NCBI GenBank assembly: GCA_014695325.1
Contig: JACJNZ010000071.1
Span: 1 to 64,000, forward strand
DNA length: 64,000 nt
Direction: 5' to 3'
Source: Cyanobacteria bacterium FACHB-502
GTDB taxonomy: Bacteria; Cyanobacteriota; Cyanobacteriia; Elainellales; Elainellaceae
The notes under the pieces are model-generated. The model made no database searches and was not told the origin of the DNA. It saw nothing but the letters and a program-made list of their open reading frames with translations. The position numbers and the translations under genes were made by a program. Positions within the stretch are counted from its first letter, which is position 1, and every line of letters starts with the position of its first letter. Of the stretch, positions 1 through 9,363 are shown one piece after another.

Positions 1-57
1 CTGGCTGCGGGTGAGGCTGCTCCTGTTGCAGTGACCGCTCCCGCTATCCACGGTTAA
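1..57 (+). CDS. psbA: Photosystem II D1 protein, C-terminal end (partial)
   Basis: The first frame encodes 18 residues and a TAA stop. They read LAAGEAAPVAVTAPAIHG, which matches the extreme C-terminus of D1, including the short tail that CtpA removes after the Ala of the conserved DLA motif in the mature protein. D1 is the reaction-centre subunit of photosystem II in the thylakoid membrane. Only the tail lies in the window, so which psbA copy this is cannot be judged. The match is by eye to a very conserved tail; a terminator follows 21 bp later. Confidence 0.88.
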   Translation: MAAGEAAPVAVTAPAIHG

Positions 58-78
58 GCTCTCGCTGCTTAGCAATCA

Positions 79-108
79 AGGCACTCTCCTCAAGGAGGGT
101 GTCTTTTT
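79..108 (+). terminator. Rho-independent terminator after psbA
   Basis: An 11-12 bp stem (GGCACTCTCCT paired with AGGAGGGTGTC, with G-U pairs) and a two-base loop are followed by TTTTT. It lies just after the psbA stop and ends that transcript before smc. Confidence 0.85.
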
Positions 109-303
109 GCATTTGATTTTTACATTTGAGGAAAGACTTTCAGTGACGATCGCCTAAATCCTATAACTTATCCAGAATTCTTTTATTTTTTCGGTGCAGA
201 TTCTGAATTTGCCGCTATGATTCCCTCTTAGTTTGCATTGTTCTGTTGCGAATTTCGCCCAGAGCGATTAGTATATCCGTACTTAACCTTCTGACTTTAC
301 GAC

Positions 304-3300
304 GTGTATATCAAGCGCGTTGAGTTATCCCACTTCAAGTCCTTTGGCGGCACAACAGGAGTTCCCCTGCTGCCGGGGTTTACCGTGATTTCGGGTCCAA
401 ATGGCTCTGGGAAATCAAATATTCTAGATGCCCTGCTGTTTGCGCTCGGTTTATCTAGCTCTAAGGGAATGCGGGCAGAGCGACTGCCCGATCTGGTGAA
501 CCAGAGCCAGATGGGACGCGGTAGGTCGATGGTTGAGGCAAGTGTAACGGTCACGTTTGCCCTGGATGAGACAGAATGGGAAAGCGACGATCGAGAGGAC
601 AACGGTGCAGATGAACCCTCTAGTAGCGATGTTGAAAATCCTTTCACCCAGCCTGATTCCTCCGAAGAGGAAATTGTAGCAACTCATCCCTTCCAAAACG
701 GTCACTCTACAGGTCACTCCACCAACGGTAAAACGTCAGAGCATTACGTTTCCAATGGTCATCTTCGGGAATGGAGCGTTACCCGTAAGCTGCGTGTTAC
801 TCAGCAAGGAACCTATACCTCTAGCTATGCAATTAACGGGCTGCCCTGCACCCTAACTGAACTACACGAACAGCTTCACAAGTTCAGAATTTATCCCGAA
901 GGCTACAACGTTGTTCTACAGGGAGACGTTACCAGCATTATCTCGATGAATCCGCGGGAACGGCGGGAAATTATTGATGAGCTGGCGGGGGTTGCTGCCT
1001 TCGATCGCAAAATCGTTCAGGCAAAAGACAAGCTGGATGCAGTCAAGGAACGCGAAGAGAAATTTCGAATTGTAGAACGAGAGCTAATGGCGCAGCGCGA
1101 TCGGCTCTCCCAGGATCGCATCAAGGCTGAGAAATATCAGCGGCTCAAAGCTGACTTGCAACTCAAGTCCCAATGGGAGGCTGTGTTAGTCTGGCAGGCT
1201 CAAGTACGGCAGGCAGGCCATCTTCAGGCACAAATTACCGCAGGCGATCGTACCCAAGCAGAACTCCAAACACAGATTGCAGAGTTCGTACAGCAAATTC
1301 AGGTTGCCGTTCATGAACTCGATCGGTTGAATACGCGGGTTAAAGCACTCGGAGAAGACGAGCTTCTGGCACTCCAGGCAACCTTGGCAACTCGTGAGGC
1401 AGAGCTAAGACAGCTACAGCGGCAAGAACAAAATCTGCTGGACTCTAGTAAGGAAATTGCTGCAAATCTGGAGCGGACGCAGCGGGAGATTCAGGAGCAG
1501 ATTGGTGCGCTGGAGCAGGTGACGCAAGAGAAGAACAGGCTTGAAACGCAAGCGCTCGTCTCTTTGCAGTCGGACTATCATCAGGCGCAGCAGTCCCTTG
1601 AAGCCAGTCGGGAAGCAGCAAGTGCGATCGCGTCCGCGTCAGAAGCTTGGGTTCAGGAGCAGACCGCTCTCCGACACGGCATTGAAGCAATTCTGCAAAC
1701 CCTCGAGCCCCAACGCACCGAGCAAGCCCGTCTCCAAGAACGAGTCACCCAGCTTCGCCAGAAAATTGCAGAACAGACAGCGACACTGGGAACGATCGCC
1801 GAAGAAATTGCGGCAAAGCAAGCCGAACGAATTGAAGCAGAAAATCAGCTGGCCTACTTTAAACAGCAGGTAGACACCTTTGATCTGTACCATGCTAGGG
1901 CAGAACGAGAACTGCAAACCCAGCAGGAAACCCAGGCTCGGCTCCTGAAAGAACAGCGAGACAAGCAGCGACAGCTCGACAAGCTAGAAGCGCAGATTCA
2001 GGCAGTTCGCGAAACCCAGGGAACGGGCACCACGCAAATGCTCCTGGAGGCTGGGTTGCCGGGAATTTGCGGCGTAGTCGCACAGCTTGGACGGGTTGAT
2101 CCGCAGTATCAGCTTGCGTTGGAGATTGCGGCAGGCGGACGATTAGCCCAATTGGTCGTCGAAGATGATGGAGTGGCAGCGGCTGGAATTGCGCTGCTGA
2201 AACAAAAGCGAGGCGGACGAGCCACGTTTCTGCCGCTTAACAAAATTAAGCCACCTCAGTTCGATCCGATCTCAGCCTGGAAACGCCCCAATGGGTTTAT
2301 TGACTACGCCAGCAATTTGATTGAATGCGACGATCGCTACCGAGATGTGTTTGCCTACGTGTTTGGCAGCACTGTTGTCTTTCAAACCCTGGAAGCTGCC
2401 CGTCGTCACCTGGGACAGTACCGCATCGTGACGCTGGACGGAGAACTGCTGGAGCCGAGCGGCGCGATGACCGGGGGAAGCCTTCAGTCTCAGCGTGGCT
2501 CACTTCACTTTGGCACAGTGGAACCTGCGGAATCGGTGGAAGTGTTGGCACTACGCGATCGGCTGCGTGAAATTGACCGGATTCTCGATCGGTGTCAGCA
2601 GGCGATCGACCAAGAAAATCGCCATGTGCGACAGCAGGCTCAGGCATTGCAGGAAGCCCGTCAGCAGCATCGCGAAACCCAGCTTCAGGCAGAGCAACTC
2701 CAGCATCAGCTCGCCCATGCCGTCGCGCAGGAAGGACAGTTGCGGACGCAAATCTCTCACTTCACCCAGGAGCTAACGACCGCCCAGGAGCGACTGCACC
2801 ATCTGGAGCAGAACATTCCTCAGCAGGAAACTGAGCTGAATCAGCAGCGACAAGTCCTGGCAGAGCTAGAGCAATCCCAAACCCACAGCGAATGGCAGCA
2901 GATGCAGGCAACCATTCGATCGAAAGAGGCAGCGTTGAGCGATCGTCAGCTGGCTCTCCAGGCAGCAATGCAGCGACTCCAGGAGCTAGAGACCCAGCGA
3001 CAGCGAATTCAAGAAAAGACCAATCAGCTTCGACAGCGACTGCAGGAATGCCGGACACAACAAGCTTCTCAGCTCAATCAGCGATCGACTCTCAGTAGCC
3101 AGCAGTTCTCGCTGCGCGATCAAATTACAGAGGTGCAAACTGCCTTATCAACCCTAGACCAAACCCTTTCCGCCGAAAAGCAAGAGCGCGATCGCGCAGA
3201 GCGACAGCTTCGGGAACAGCAAAACCAGCAGCAGCAGCTTGAGTGGCAGGGGCAAAAACTGCACGAAACCCAGCAAAACCGTCGTCAGGAACTCGTCGCG

Positions 3301-4035
3301 CTTCAGGAACAGATTGAAGCCCAGCGTGCCGAATTGCCCGATCCTTTGCCGGAGATCCCTGAAACGATTGCGGACCTGACTGCCCTGCAACATGAACTGC
3401 GCTCGATGCAAAAGCGGCTTCAGGCAATGGAACCTGTCAATATGCTGGCGCTGGAAGAATACGATCGCACCCAGGCGCGGCTGGAAGAGCTGAGTCAAAA
3501 GCTGGCAACGCTGGATGAAGAGCGTACCGAACTGCTGCTGCGGATCGAGAACTTTACAACCCTGCGGCAGCGAGCCTTTAAAGAGGCATTTGATGTGGTA
3601 AATCAAAACTTTCAGGTCATCTTTGCGGAACTGTCCGACGGGGACGGCTATTTGCAGCTCGACAATCCGCAGGATCCCTTTGCGAGCGGGCTAAATCTGG
3701 TCGCGCATCCGAAGGGTAAGCCTGTGCAGCGCTTAGCTTCAATGTCGGGAGGCGAGAAATCGCTCACAGCCCTGAGCTTTATTTTTGCGCTGCAACGCTA
3801 TCGCCCTTCGCCTTTTTACGCCTTTGATGAAGTTGATATGTTCCTGGATGGAGCAAACGTCGAACGATTATCAAAAATGATTAAGCATCAGGCGCAGCAG
3901 GCACAATTTATCGTGGTCAGCCTGCGACGACCGATGATTGAGTCGGCTCAGCGGACGATCGGCGTGACTCAGGCAAGGGGTGCCTACACGCAGGTTTTAG
4001 GCATCGACCTACAGGCTCAACCCGCTTCGAGCTAG
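304..4035 (+). CDS. smc: Chromosome segregation protein SMC
   Basis: A 1243-residue SMC ATPase, the usual family length, which organises and segregates the chromosome. The N-terminal head has the Walker A motif GPNGSGKSN at residues 31-39. Two long coiled coils (about 230-540 and 730-1080) flank a hinge at about 580-700. The C-terminal head holds the signature MSGGEKS near residue 1145 and the Walker B segment FYAFDEVDMF near 1172. The start is GTG at 304, which gives the family-typical opening YIKRVELSHFKSFG. Residues of about 95-160 form an acidic, Ser/Asn/His-rich low-complexity insertion in the head. The gene stands alone; the downstream gene begins 171 bp later. Confidence 0.97.
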   Translation: MYIKRVELSHFKSFGGTTGVPLLPGFTVISGPNGSGKSNILDALLFALGLSSSKGMRAERLPDLVNQSQMGRGRSMVEASVTVTFALDETEWESDDREDNGADEPSSSDVENPFTQPDSSEEEIVATHPFQNGHSTGHSTNGKTSEHYVSNGHLREWSVTRKLRVTQQGTYTSSYAINGLPCTLTELHEQLHKFRIYPEGYNVVLQGDVTSIISMNPRERREIIDELAGVAAFDRKIVQAKDKLDAVKEREEKFRIVERELMAQRDRLSQDRIKAEKYQRLKADLQLKSQWEAVLVWQAQVRQAGHLQAQITAGDRTQAELQTQIAEFVQQIQVAVHELDRLNTRVKALGEDELLALQATLATREAELRQLQRQEQNLLDSSKEIAANLERTQREIQEQIGALEQVTQEKNRLETQALVSLQSDYHQAQQSLEASREAASAIASASEAWVQEQTALRHGIEAILQTLEPQRTEQARLQERVTQLRQKIAEQTATLGTIAEEIAAKQAERIEAENQLAYFKQQVDTFDLYHARAERELQTQQETQARLLKEQRDKQRQLDKLEAQIQAVRETQGTGTTQMLLEAGLPGICGVVAQLGRVDPQYQLALEIAAGGRLAQLVVEDDGVAAAGIALLKQKRGGRATFLPLNKIKPPQFDPISAWKRPNGFIDYASNLIECDDRYRDVFAYVFGSTVVFQTLEAARRHLGQYRIVTLDGELLEPSGAMTGGSLQSQRGSLHFGTVEPAESVEVLALRDRLREIDRILDRCQQAIDQENRHVRQQAQALQEARQQHRETQLQAEQLQHQLAHAVAQEGQLRTQISHFTQELTTAQERLHHLEQNIPQQETELNQQRQVLAELEQSQTHSEWQQMQATIRSKEAALSDRQLALQAAMQRLQELETQRQRIQEKTNQLRQRLQECRTQQASQLNQRSTLSSQQFSLRDQITEVQTALSTLDQTLSAEKQERDRAERQLREQQNQQQQLEWQGQKLHETQQNRRQELVALQEQIEAQRAELPDPLPEIPETIADLTALQHELRSMQKRLQAMEPVNMLALEEYDRTQARLEELSQKLATLDEERTELLLRIENFTTLRQRAFKEAFDVVNQNFQVIFAELSDGDGYLQLDNPQDPFASGLNLVAHPKGKPVQRLASMSGGEKSLTALSFIFALQRYRPSPFYAFDEVDMFLDGANVERLSKMIKHQAQQAQFIVVSLRRPMIESAQRTIGVTQARGAYTQVLGIDLQAQPASS

Positions 4036-4206
4036 GTCAACAAAAGTAACCAGCGTCCGCTATAGTGGAATAACTTGTTTGGGGCTAGTCCACAGATTTT
4101 GGAGATTGATTCTAATCTTGATTAATATTGATATCTAACGGTATCTTTATTAGATTTATTCAAACTGAACGAATACCAAACGCGGTTTCGGGATTGGGAC
4201 GCGCAA

Positions 4207-5187
4207 ATGAATTTTGAACAACAGTATTGCCAACGGTCTGACCTGATTGGAACACAGTTGATTACTCGCGATGGCGGGAAACGGCTGGGGGTGGTCAGCC
4301 AGCTTTGGGTTGATGTCGATAGCCGGGAAGTGGTGGCGATCGGGATTCGTGAAAGTCTGCTGTCTGGGGTGGTGTCCTCGGTGCAGCAGACGGTGTTGCT
4401 AAGCAGTATCAGCCAGATTGGGGATGTGCTGCTGGTGGAAGATGACGATGTGATCGAAGACGATTTCAACACCGAGGCATACAGCAAGCTGATTAATAGC
4501 GAAGTCATCACCGAGACAGGAGAGATGCTGGGCAAGGTGCGCGGCTTTAAGTTTGACAAGCGCGATGGTCGCGTTGAGTCGATCGTAATTGCTACCTTTG
4601 GGCTACCCCAGATCCCCGATCAGTTGGTTAGCACCTACGAGCTATCAATGGATGAGGTGGTTAGCAGTGGACCCGATCGTCTGATTGTGTTTGAGGGAGC
4701 AGAAGAGAAACTCAGTCAGCTCACAGTGGGTCTGCTGGAGCGGATTGGTATTGCCAGACCTGCCTGGGCGAGAGACGAAGACGATGCTTACGTGACGCCC
4801 ACGGCTGCCGTCAATCAGCTTCCTTCTGGGATTCGTACGCCTGTTGAGCCACTGCAAGTCAGAACGCCTGTCGCTGAAGAAACCTGGGACGAAGACAACT
4901 GGAGCGAAGCGCAACCCCGCCGCCAGCTAAAAGAGCTACGCCAACCCGAGCCTGTGTATCTCGAAGAGGAAGATAACTGGGGCGGCAAGCAGCAGCAGTA
5001 TGCCGAAGTCGAGTATCAAGAGATTCCTGTCGATCGCCCAGAATATCGCCAGATGGAGTACGCGACTCCCGATGAGGATCTGACAAAGGATGCTTGGGCA
5101 GATGACGAAAACCCACAGCCTGCTCCTCCGGTGAATCTTCCTGAACGGAGACGAGTTGTGGAATACGAGGAAGAGACGGATTATTAG
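4207..5187 (+). CDS. PRC-barrel domain protein
   Basis: A 326-residue cytoplasmic protein with two PRC-barrel-like segments, at about residues 10-85 (LIGTQLITRDGGKRLGVV) and about 95-175 (VITETGEMLGKVRG). PRC barrels are small beta domains seen in RimM-type RNA-processing factors and in photosynthetic reaction-centre H subunits. The C-terminal third is acidic, rich in Glu, Pro and Trp, and probably disordered. Two-PRC-domain proteins of this type are common in cyanobacteria, but their role is not established. It starts at the ATG at 4207 and has no obvious operon partner. Confidence 0.8.
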   Translation: MNFEQQYCQRSDLIGTQLITRDGGKRLGVVSQLWVDVDSREVVAIGIRESLLSGVVSSVQQTVLLSSISQIGDVLLVEDDDVIEDDFNTEAYSKLINSEVITETGEMLGKVRGFKFDKRDGRVESIVIATFGLPQIPDQLVSTYELSMDEVVSSGPDRLIVFEGAEEKLSQLTVGLLERIGIARPAWARDEDDAYVTPTAAVNQLPSGIRTPVEPLQVRTPVAEETWDEDNWSEAQPRRQLKELRQPEPVYLEEEDNWGGKQQQYAEVEYQEIPVDRPEYRQMEYATPDEDLTKDAWADDENPQPAPPVNLPERRRVVEYEEETDY

Positions 5188-5233
5188 ATTTCGAGGGAAT
5201 CTCCGATCAAGTCATCGCTCCTGTTGATCCTGT

Positions 5234-5255
5234 AGGGCGGTTTAAAAACTGCCCT
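5234..5255. repeat. Palindromic hairpin between the PRC gene and kaiC
   Basis: AGGGCGGTTT and AAACTGCCCT form a 10-bp stem with one G-U pair and a two-base loop. No T-run follows on the plus strand, so it is a poor terminator by sequence. It resembles the GTAGGGGCGGGTT-type interspersed palindromes of cyanobacteria and lies between two convergent genes. Confidence 0.5.
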
Positions 5256-5371
5256 TGCGACTATTTCAACCTGATATTTCAGTCTGATGAATAGGAAGCC
5301 CCGGTAATCCAGAGTCTCTATATCTCTATAAATTAATAAATTACAAGATAAAGTAAAAGCGTTTCGCTGCC

Positions 5372-6952
5372 TTAGCGTTCCGGTGTGCCTTCGTCCGATT
5401 TTTCCTGGAAGCTGCGGACGATGCGCGACAGCTCGTTTTTCTCATCTATACTCACTCGGCTGGGCGAGCCGCTAATAATCCGCTCGAAGTTGCGGAAGGA
5501 ATCCTTGATTTCTGGACCTCGATCGCTAATCACATATTCACGGATGCCTTTATCGTGCCAGGAGCCGCGCATCTTAAAGACGTTGATTGCCCGCGCCATT
5601 TCGCCGCGAATCTCGACGTATTGCAGCAGAATGATCGTGTCGGTAATGGTAGAAATATGGGAATCGGTAATTGAGTGCGCTCCCATAAACTGATCAGAGG
5701 TGTTGGTGAAGAATCCGGTGATTTCCTCTTGCTTAGCAAATCCCGTTACACCAATCACAAATTGACGGAAGGCATTGTTGCTTACTCCCCGCGCTAGCGC
5801 AGAAAGGGAATCGATCGCAATGCGAGAAGGCTTAAACTCGGCGATCTCCGATTTGATGATCTGCAAATGATCTTCGAGTCCAGCAGATTCAGGATAGGCG
5901 CAGATAATTTTGAGTAAGCCGCGCTGCTCCAGATCCTCAAAGTCAATGCCCCACGAGTAGGCGTTGCGAGAAAGCTGAGCACGAGATTCTTCGTAGGCAA
6001 ACAGCAGGGCACGTTCACCAATCCGGCAGGCGTTCTGAAGGAATTTGCTGACCAGCAGCGTTTTTCCGGTTCCCGTTGCCCCGGTTGCCAGAATGATTGA
6101 ATCTTTGAAAAAGCCGCCACCGCACATTTCGTCCAGTGTTCTGACTCCAGACGAGACGCGCACATTCGACGATCGCTGCGTCAGGCGCATTGCCCCCAGC
6201 GGGAAAATATTAATGCCGTCATCGGTAATCGTGAAAGGATATTCCCCTTTCATGTGGGTTGTGCCGCGCAGCTTTAAAATTTCGATCGTTCGTCTGCGTC
6301 GTTCACCTTCCAGCACATTTCGCACGATCGCCACATTGTCTGACACAAACTCTTCCACGCCAAAACGAGCAACAGGTCCGTATTCCTCTACCCGTTCAGT
6401 CGTCATGATCGTCGTTGCGCCAACCTGCTTCAGGCGGGCAACCAAACGAAAGATTTCCCGACGAACCACGGATGCTGCGTCATACTGTTGGAACACTGAG
6501 GTGACTGAGTCGATCGACACCCGCCTTGCATTATATTTGCGGATCGCGTATTGAATTCGCTCGATTAATGCGGAAAGATCAAAATTGCCAATCACGTCCT
6601 GCCCTTCGGGATCGGGGGACGCATCGAGAATAAACAGCTTGCCTTCATCGATCAGCTTTTGCAGATCCCAACCAAAGCTAAAAGCGTTTTTGATAATGTC
6701 AGCAGGCGACTCTTCAAAGGTGACAAAAATTCCGGGCTGGTCAAAATAAATAATGCCGCTGTAGAGAAACTGGACTGCAAATAGCGTTTTCCCTGTTCCC
6801 GATGTGCCGCTCACAAGCGTTGTTCTGCCCGCAGGCAACCCCCCATGACTAATATCATCAAAGCCTTCAATCATGGTACGGATTTTCTGAACCCCTAACA
6901 GGGTTTGACCATTTTGACTGCTAAGCTGTCCATCCTGATTAATCTGGGTCAT
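5372..6952 (-). CDS. kaiC: Circadian clock protein KaiC
   Basis: A 526-residue double-domain RecA-like ATPase, autokinase and autophosphatase, the central oscillator component. Two P-loops are visible: GTSGTGKT in CI and GATGTGKT in CII. The catalytic Glu pair follows CI in TFEESPAD. The phosphoacceptor pair is Ser434/Thr435 in SHISTITD, corresponding to S431/T432 of Synechococcus elongatus. The C-terminal A-loop and tail (SRIVRSFQEK) that binds KaiA is intact. It is the last gene of the minus-strand kaiA-kaiB-kaiC set but lies 367 bp from kaiB, so it may have its own promoter. Confidence 0.98.
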   Translation of the reverse strand: MTQINQDGQLSSQNGQTLLGVQKIRTMIEGFDDISHGGLPAGRTTLVSGTSGTGKTLFAVQFLYSGIIYFDQPGIFVTFEESPADIIKNAFSFGWDLQKLIDEGKLFILDASPDPEGQDVIGNFDLSALIERIQYAIRKYNARRVSIDSVTSVFQQYDAASVVRREIFRLVARLKQVGATTIMTTERVEEYGPVARFGVEEFVSDNVAIVRNVLEGERRRRTIEILKLRGTTHMKGEYPFTITDDGINIFPLGAMRLTQRSSNVRVSSGVRTLDEMCGGGFFKDSIILATGATGTGKTLLVSKFLQNACRIGERALLFAYEESRAQLSRNAYSWGIDFEDLEQRGLLKIICAYPESAGLEDHLQIIKSEIAEFKPSRIAIDSLSALARGVSNNAFRQFVIGVTGFAKQEEITGFFTNTSDQFMGAHSITDSHISTITDTIILLQYVEIRGEMARAINVFKMRGSWHDKGIREYVISDRGPEIKDSFRNFERIISGSPSRVSIDEKNELSRIVRSFQEKSDEGTPER

Positions 6953-7319
6953 GGGTTAACGTAGCCTTCACCTAAAATCAATTTGTTAAAAGAGACAAGT
7001 TTGAAAATATAGCAAATAAATGGAAAAGGGTTTGGTAATGTTCTCCATCGCGTTTGAAAATTTACTGCGCTGTGCCCTTGGTCAGGCAGCATGATTTCCT
7101 GCTAGAACTTATGCTTACGCAGCGTGACTTGACTGCTACGGTGTTACTGGTTGCGTGGTTATTTATTGCTTTTAATTACTGATTGCTTGGTGACTGATTG
7201 CTTTAAGTTGCTTAAAAGGTGGGATTCTCAGCAGTCGAGATTAAAACAGTTTCATCACAACTCCTTTGTAATATCAGGCCTGTCAGAAAAATTCAGTCAT
7301 TACTAATTACCCCATCGCC
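6953..7319. other. Long kaiB-kaiC spacer
   Basis: This 367-bp spacer has no credible gene. It contains a 14-bp imperfect tandem duplication around ACTGATTGCTT (about 7175-7205) and AT-rich stretches that could hold a kaiC promoter on the minus strand. No convincing -10/-35 pair could be fixed by eye. Confidence 0.5.
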
Positions 7320-7655
7320 TTATTCCGGTTCCTCGATCGATTCAATTTCGGTTTCTTCCTCCTGAAGCTCATCGTAGAGCAAGTCTAGCCCAATCAAAAC
7401 TCGCTCTCGATCGGAGAGGTCGCCAATAATTTTCCGCACCGGAGGCGGCAGAATTTTTGCCAGGGTAGGAGTGGCTAGAATCTTATCTTCTTCAGCAAGC
7501 TGAGGATTTTTAAGAACATCGATTACTTTAAGTGCGTACACCCCCTGAAACTCTTTTTCCAGGATATTGTTCAGCGTTCTTAACGCTCGTACCGAGTTGG
7601 GTGTATTGCCTGCAACATAAAGCTTCAGAATGTAAGTTTTTTTAAGGGGACTCAT
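7320..7655 (-). CDS. kaiB: Circadian clock protein KaiB
   Basis: A 111-residue thioredoxin-like, fold-switching clock protein that binds phosphorylated KaiC and sequesters KaiA. The conserved N-terminal core [15 protein letters not shown] and the central segment [20 protein letters not shown] are present. The acidic C-terminal tail ([13 protein letters not shown]) is typical of cyanobacterial KaiB. It starts at the ATG at 7655. It lies 195 bp downstream of kaiA and 367 bp upstream of kaiC. Confidence 0.97.
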   Translation of the reverse strand: MSPLKKTYILKLYVAGNTPNSVRALRTLNNILEKEFQGVYALKVIDVLKNPQLAEEDKILATPTLAKILPPPVRKIIGDLSDRERVLIGLDLLYDELQEEETEIESIEEPE

Positions 7656-7850
7656 GGAGCATAGAGAGGGGTGGTTGCCTTAGCTGAATGCTTTAACCAA
7701 GCAATCAAGGCGTATTGCGAATGAATTCACCACAAAGATACCATCATACTCAGCCTGTTTTGATTCAGCAATGCAGGCTTTTGTGGGCAGTTTGCCTTCG
7801 TCTCTAGCCCTGCTCAAGTTTGCAGGAACCCTTCAAGAACTGTCTCTTGG

Positions 7851-8723
7851 CTAGGATTCTCTCGGAATTGAGCGGCGATACATTTCACAGAGATGGGCGA
7901 TCGTGTCAATGAGCGTGAGCCGATAATCCAGCAAAACTTCGTCGCTGCGCCCCTCGATCTTAAGATGCTTGGAAAACTCGTCCATTAAATCCATGTGGAT
8001 CTCAACGATCTGCGAAACAGGGACATCAGCGAAGAAGGCGACATTCACAAAGTTGTCGATTTGCTCGTTGAGCGACGGCTCATTCAGAAAGTAAATTAGG
8101 ATAATTTCCCGATATTCTGCCTTGAGCTGCCGAAGCAGGTCATCCCGCTGCTCTAGCGCCATGTGACGCAGAAAGTTTTGGGGATTGCGCTTGTAGTAAA
8201 CTCCCAGGTAACCCAGTCGCTCTTTAAGTTTTTCGGCGAGACGAAGCTGCTGTTCCATCAGGGATTTGTGGGTTGCGAGAGCCTCGATCGCAGTCGCGGT
8301 CACTGGCATACCTGACTCAGCGCTACCCGGAGAAAGCTGAATAAATTTGCTGATTGCCTGGTCGATTGCTAGCCCAAGCTGTCCGAGTTGCTGGACACTG
8401 AGCTGTCGCACTGCGGCGTGATAAGTAAACTGGCAATCGCTCAAGGGTCGCTCAGGTTCAGGCTGAATGATGACTGTGGGTAGAAAAATAGCTTCTCGAT
8501 TGAGCTGGTCGAGCAAGACTTGCAGCGTTGGGTTCGCCTGAAGCAGCAGGCAGTCTACATGATTGGACTGAACAAAATTGAATAGATCTGCTGTATCGGT
8601 GAAAGCATTCAAGGCATAGTCAACTATCCCTTGGTCACCAGAAGCAGACTGCTTTAAGGCTTCAGACAGCTTCTGAACAACGGCTGTGGCAGCAAGAATC
8701 CCGATCGAGAGAAGTGAACGCAA
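7851..8723 (-). CDS. kaiA: Circadian clock protein KaiA (full length)
   Basis: KaiA stimulates KaiC autophosphorylation. The protein has the N-terminal pseudo-receiver domain (about residues 1-135) and the C-terminal four-helix KaiC-binding domain (from KLKERLGYLGVYYKRNP to the end), so it is the long form and not the short form reported for heterocystous Anabaena/Nostoc. The start is uncertain. The frame is open from a TTG at 8747, but homology to other KaiA N-termini (RSLLSIGIL) favours the TTG at 8723, giving 290 residues. There is no clear Shine-Dalgarno for either. It is the first gene of kaiABC and is divergent from the histidine kinase gene. Confidence 0.93.
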   Translation of the reverse strand: MRSLLSIGILAATAVVQKLSEALKQSASGDQGIVDYALNAFTDTADLFNFVQSNHVDCLLLQANPTLQVLLDQLNREAIFLPTVIIQPEPERPLSDCQFTYHAAVRQLSVQQLGQLGLAIDQAISKFIQLSPGSAESGMPVTATAIEALATHKSLMEQQLRLAEKLKERLGYLGVYYKRNPQNFLRHMALEQRDDLLRQLKAEYREIILIYFLNEPSLNEQIDNFVNVAFFADVPVSQIVEIHMDLMDEFSKHLKIEGRSDEVLLDYRLTLIDTIAHLCEMYRRSIPRES

Positions 8724-9363
8724 GGCTAGGCGACCCGTGGAAGACAAATACCTGAGCCATACGACCTGGATCGCAGTCTGGACAACAACCTGAACAACAG
8801 AAGAAACCAGAGGGAAAGCCAGAGTCGTTTATTGTTTGTCAGTCAATCAGTTCAAACAAGCTCAAACAAGCAATCCAAGCAAAAATATCAGTCATGCTTA
8901 GAATACTTAACATTCATTGTAGTTGAAAAAGCCGTTGGTTCAGTCCTTCTGCCGTCATAATTGAGGTACGCTCTCCAGATGTCCTTCCAGCAGATTAGGA
9001 GGTTGCGATCGAGTTCCTGATCCACCCTTCCCTCGTCTACCCTGACTCGATTACCCGATCGGATTGGTTTTGCTCTCACTGTTCGCTTCATTCGTTGAAA
9101 TGCAGTCAATCTGAGCTTTTCTTCGGCTGATTAAGTTTTGATCACCCCTGTTACCTGTCGCGCTTTTATTCCTACTGTTTCGCTCGATCTTGGCATACGC
9201 TGTCGTGTGACGACTTCTACGATCGCCTTTCAAAACCGCTTCCACGCTTTGCTTTTGTTCTGCCTTTTATTTCCGCTGTTCTGCCTTTTATTTCCGCAAG
9301 CCTGTTCCTTGAGCTGTCCCATGCGCCACAGCTTGTCTCTTGAACCTTTCCCGGCATGAATTC
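8724..9363. promoter_or_regulatory. Divergent intergenic region kaiA / histidine kinase
   Basis: About 640 bp separate the divergent kaiA and kinase starts, so both promoters should lie here. No clear sigma-70 boxes were fixed. A 21-bp unit (TTCTGCCTTTTATTTCCG plus three bases) occurs twice in tandem at 9258-9299. Short ORFs in this region look like chance frames. Confidence 0.5.

Noticed and set aside
8888-9245. Overlapping minus-strand ORFs in the kaiA-kinase spacer
   Set aside because: Both are short, basic, without RBS or recognisable sequence; they lie in a divergent promoter region.
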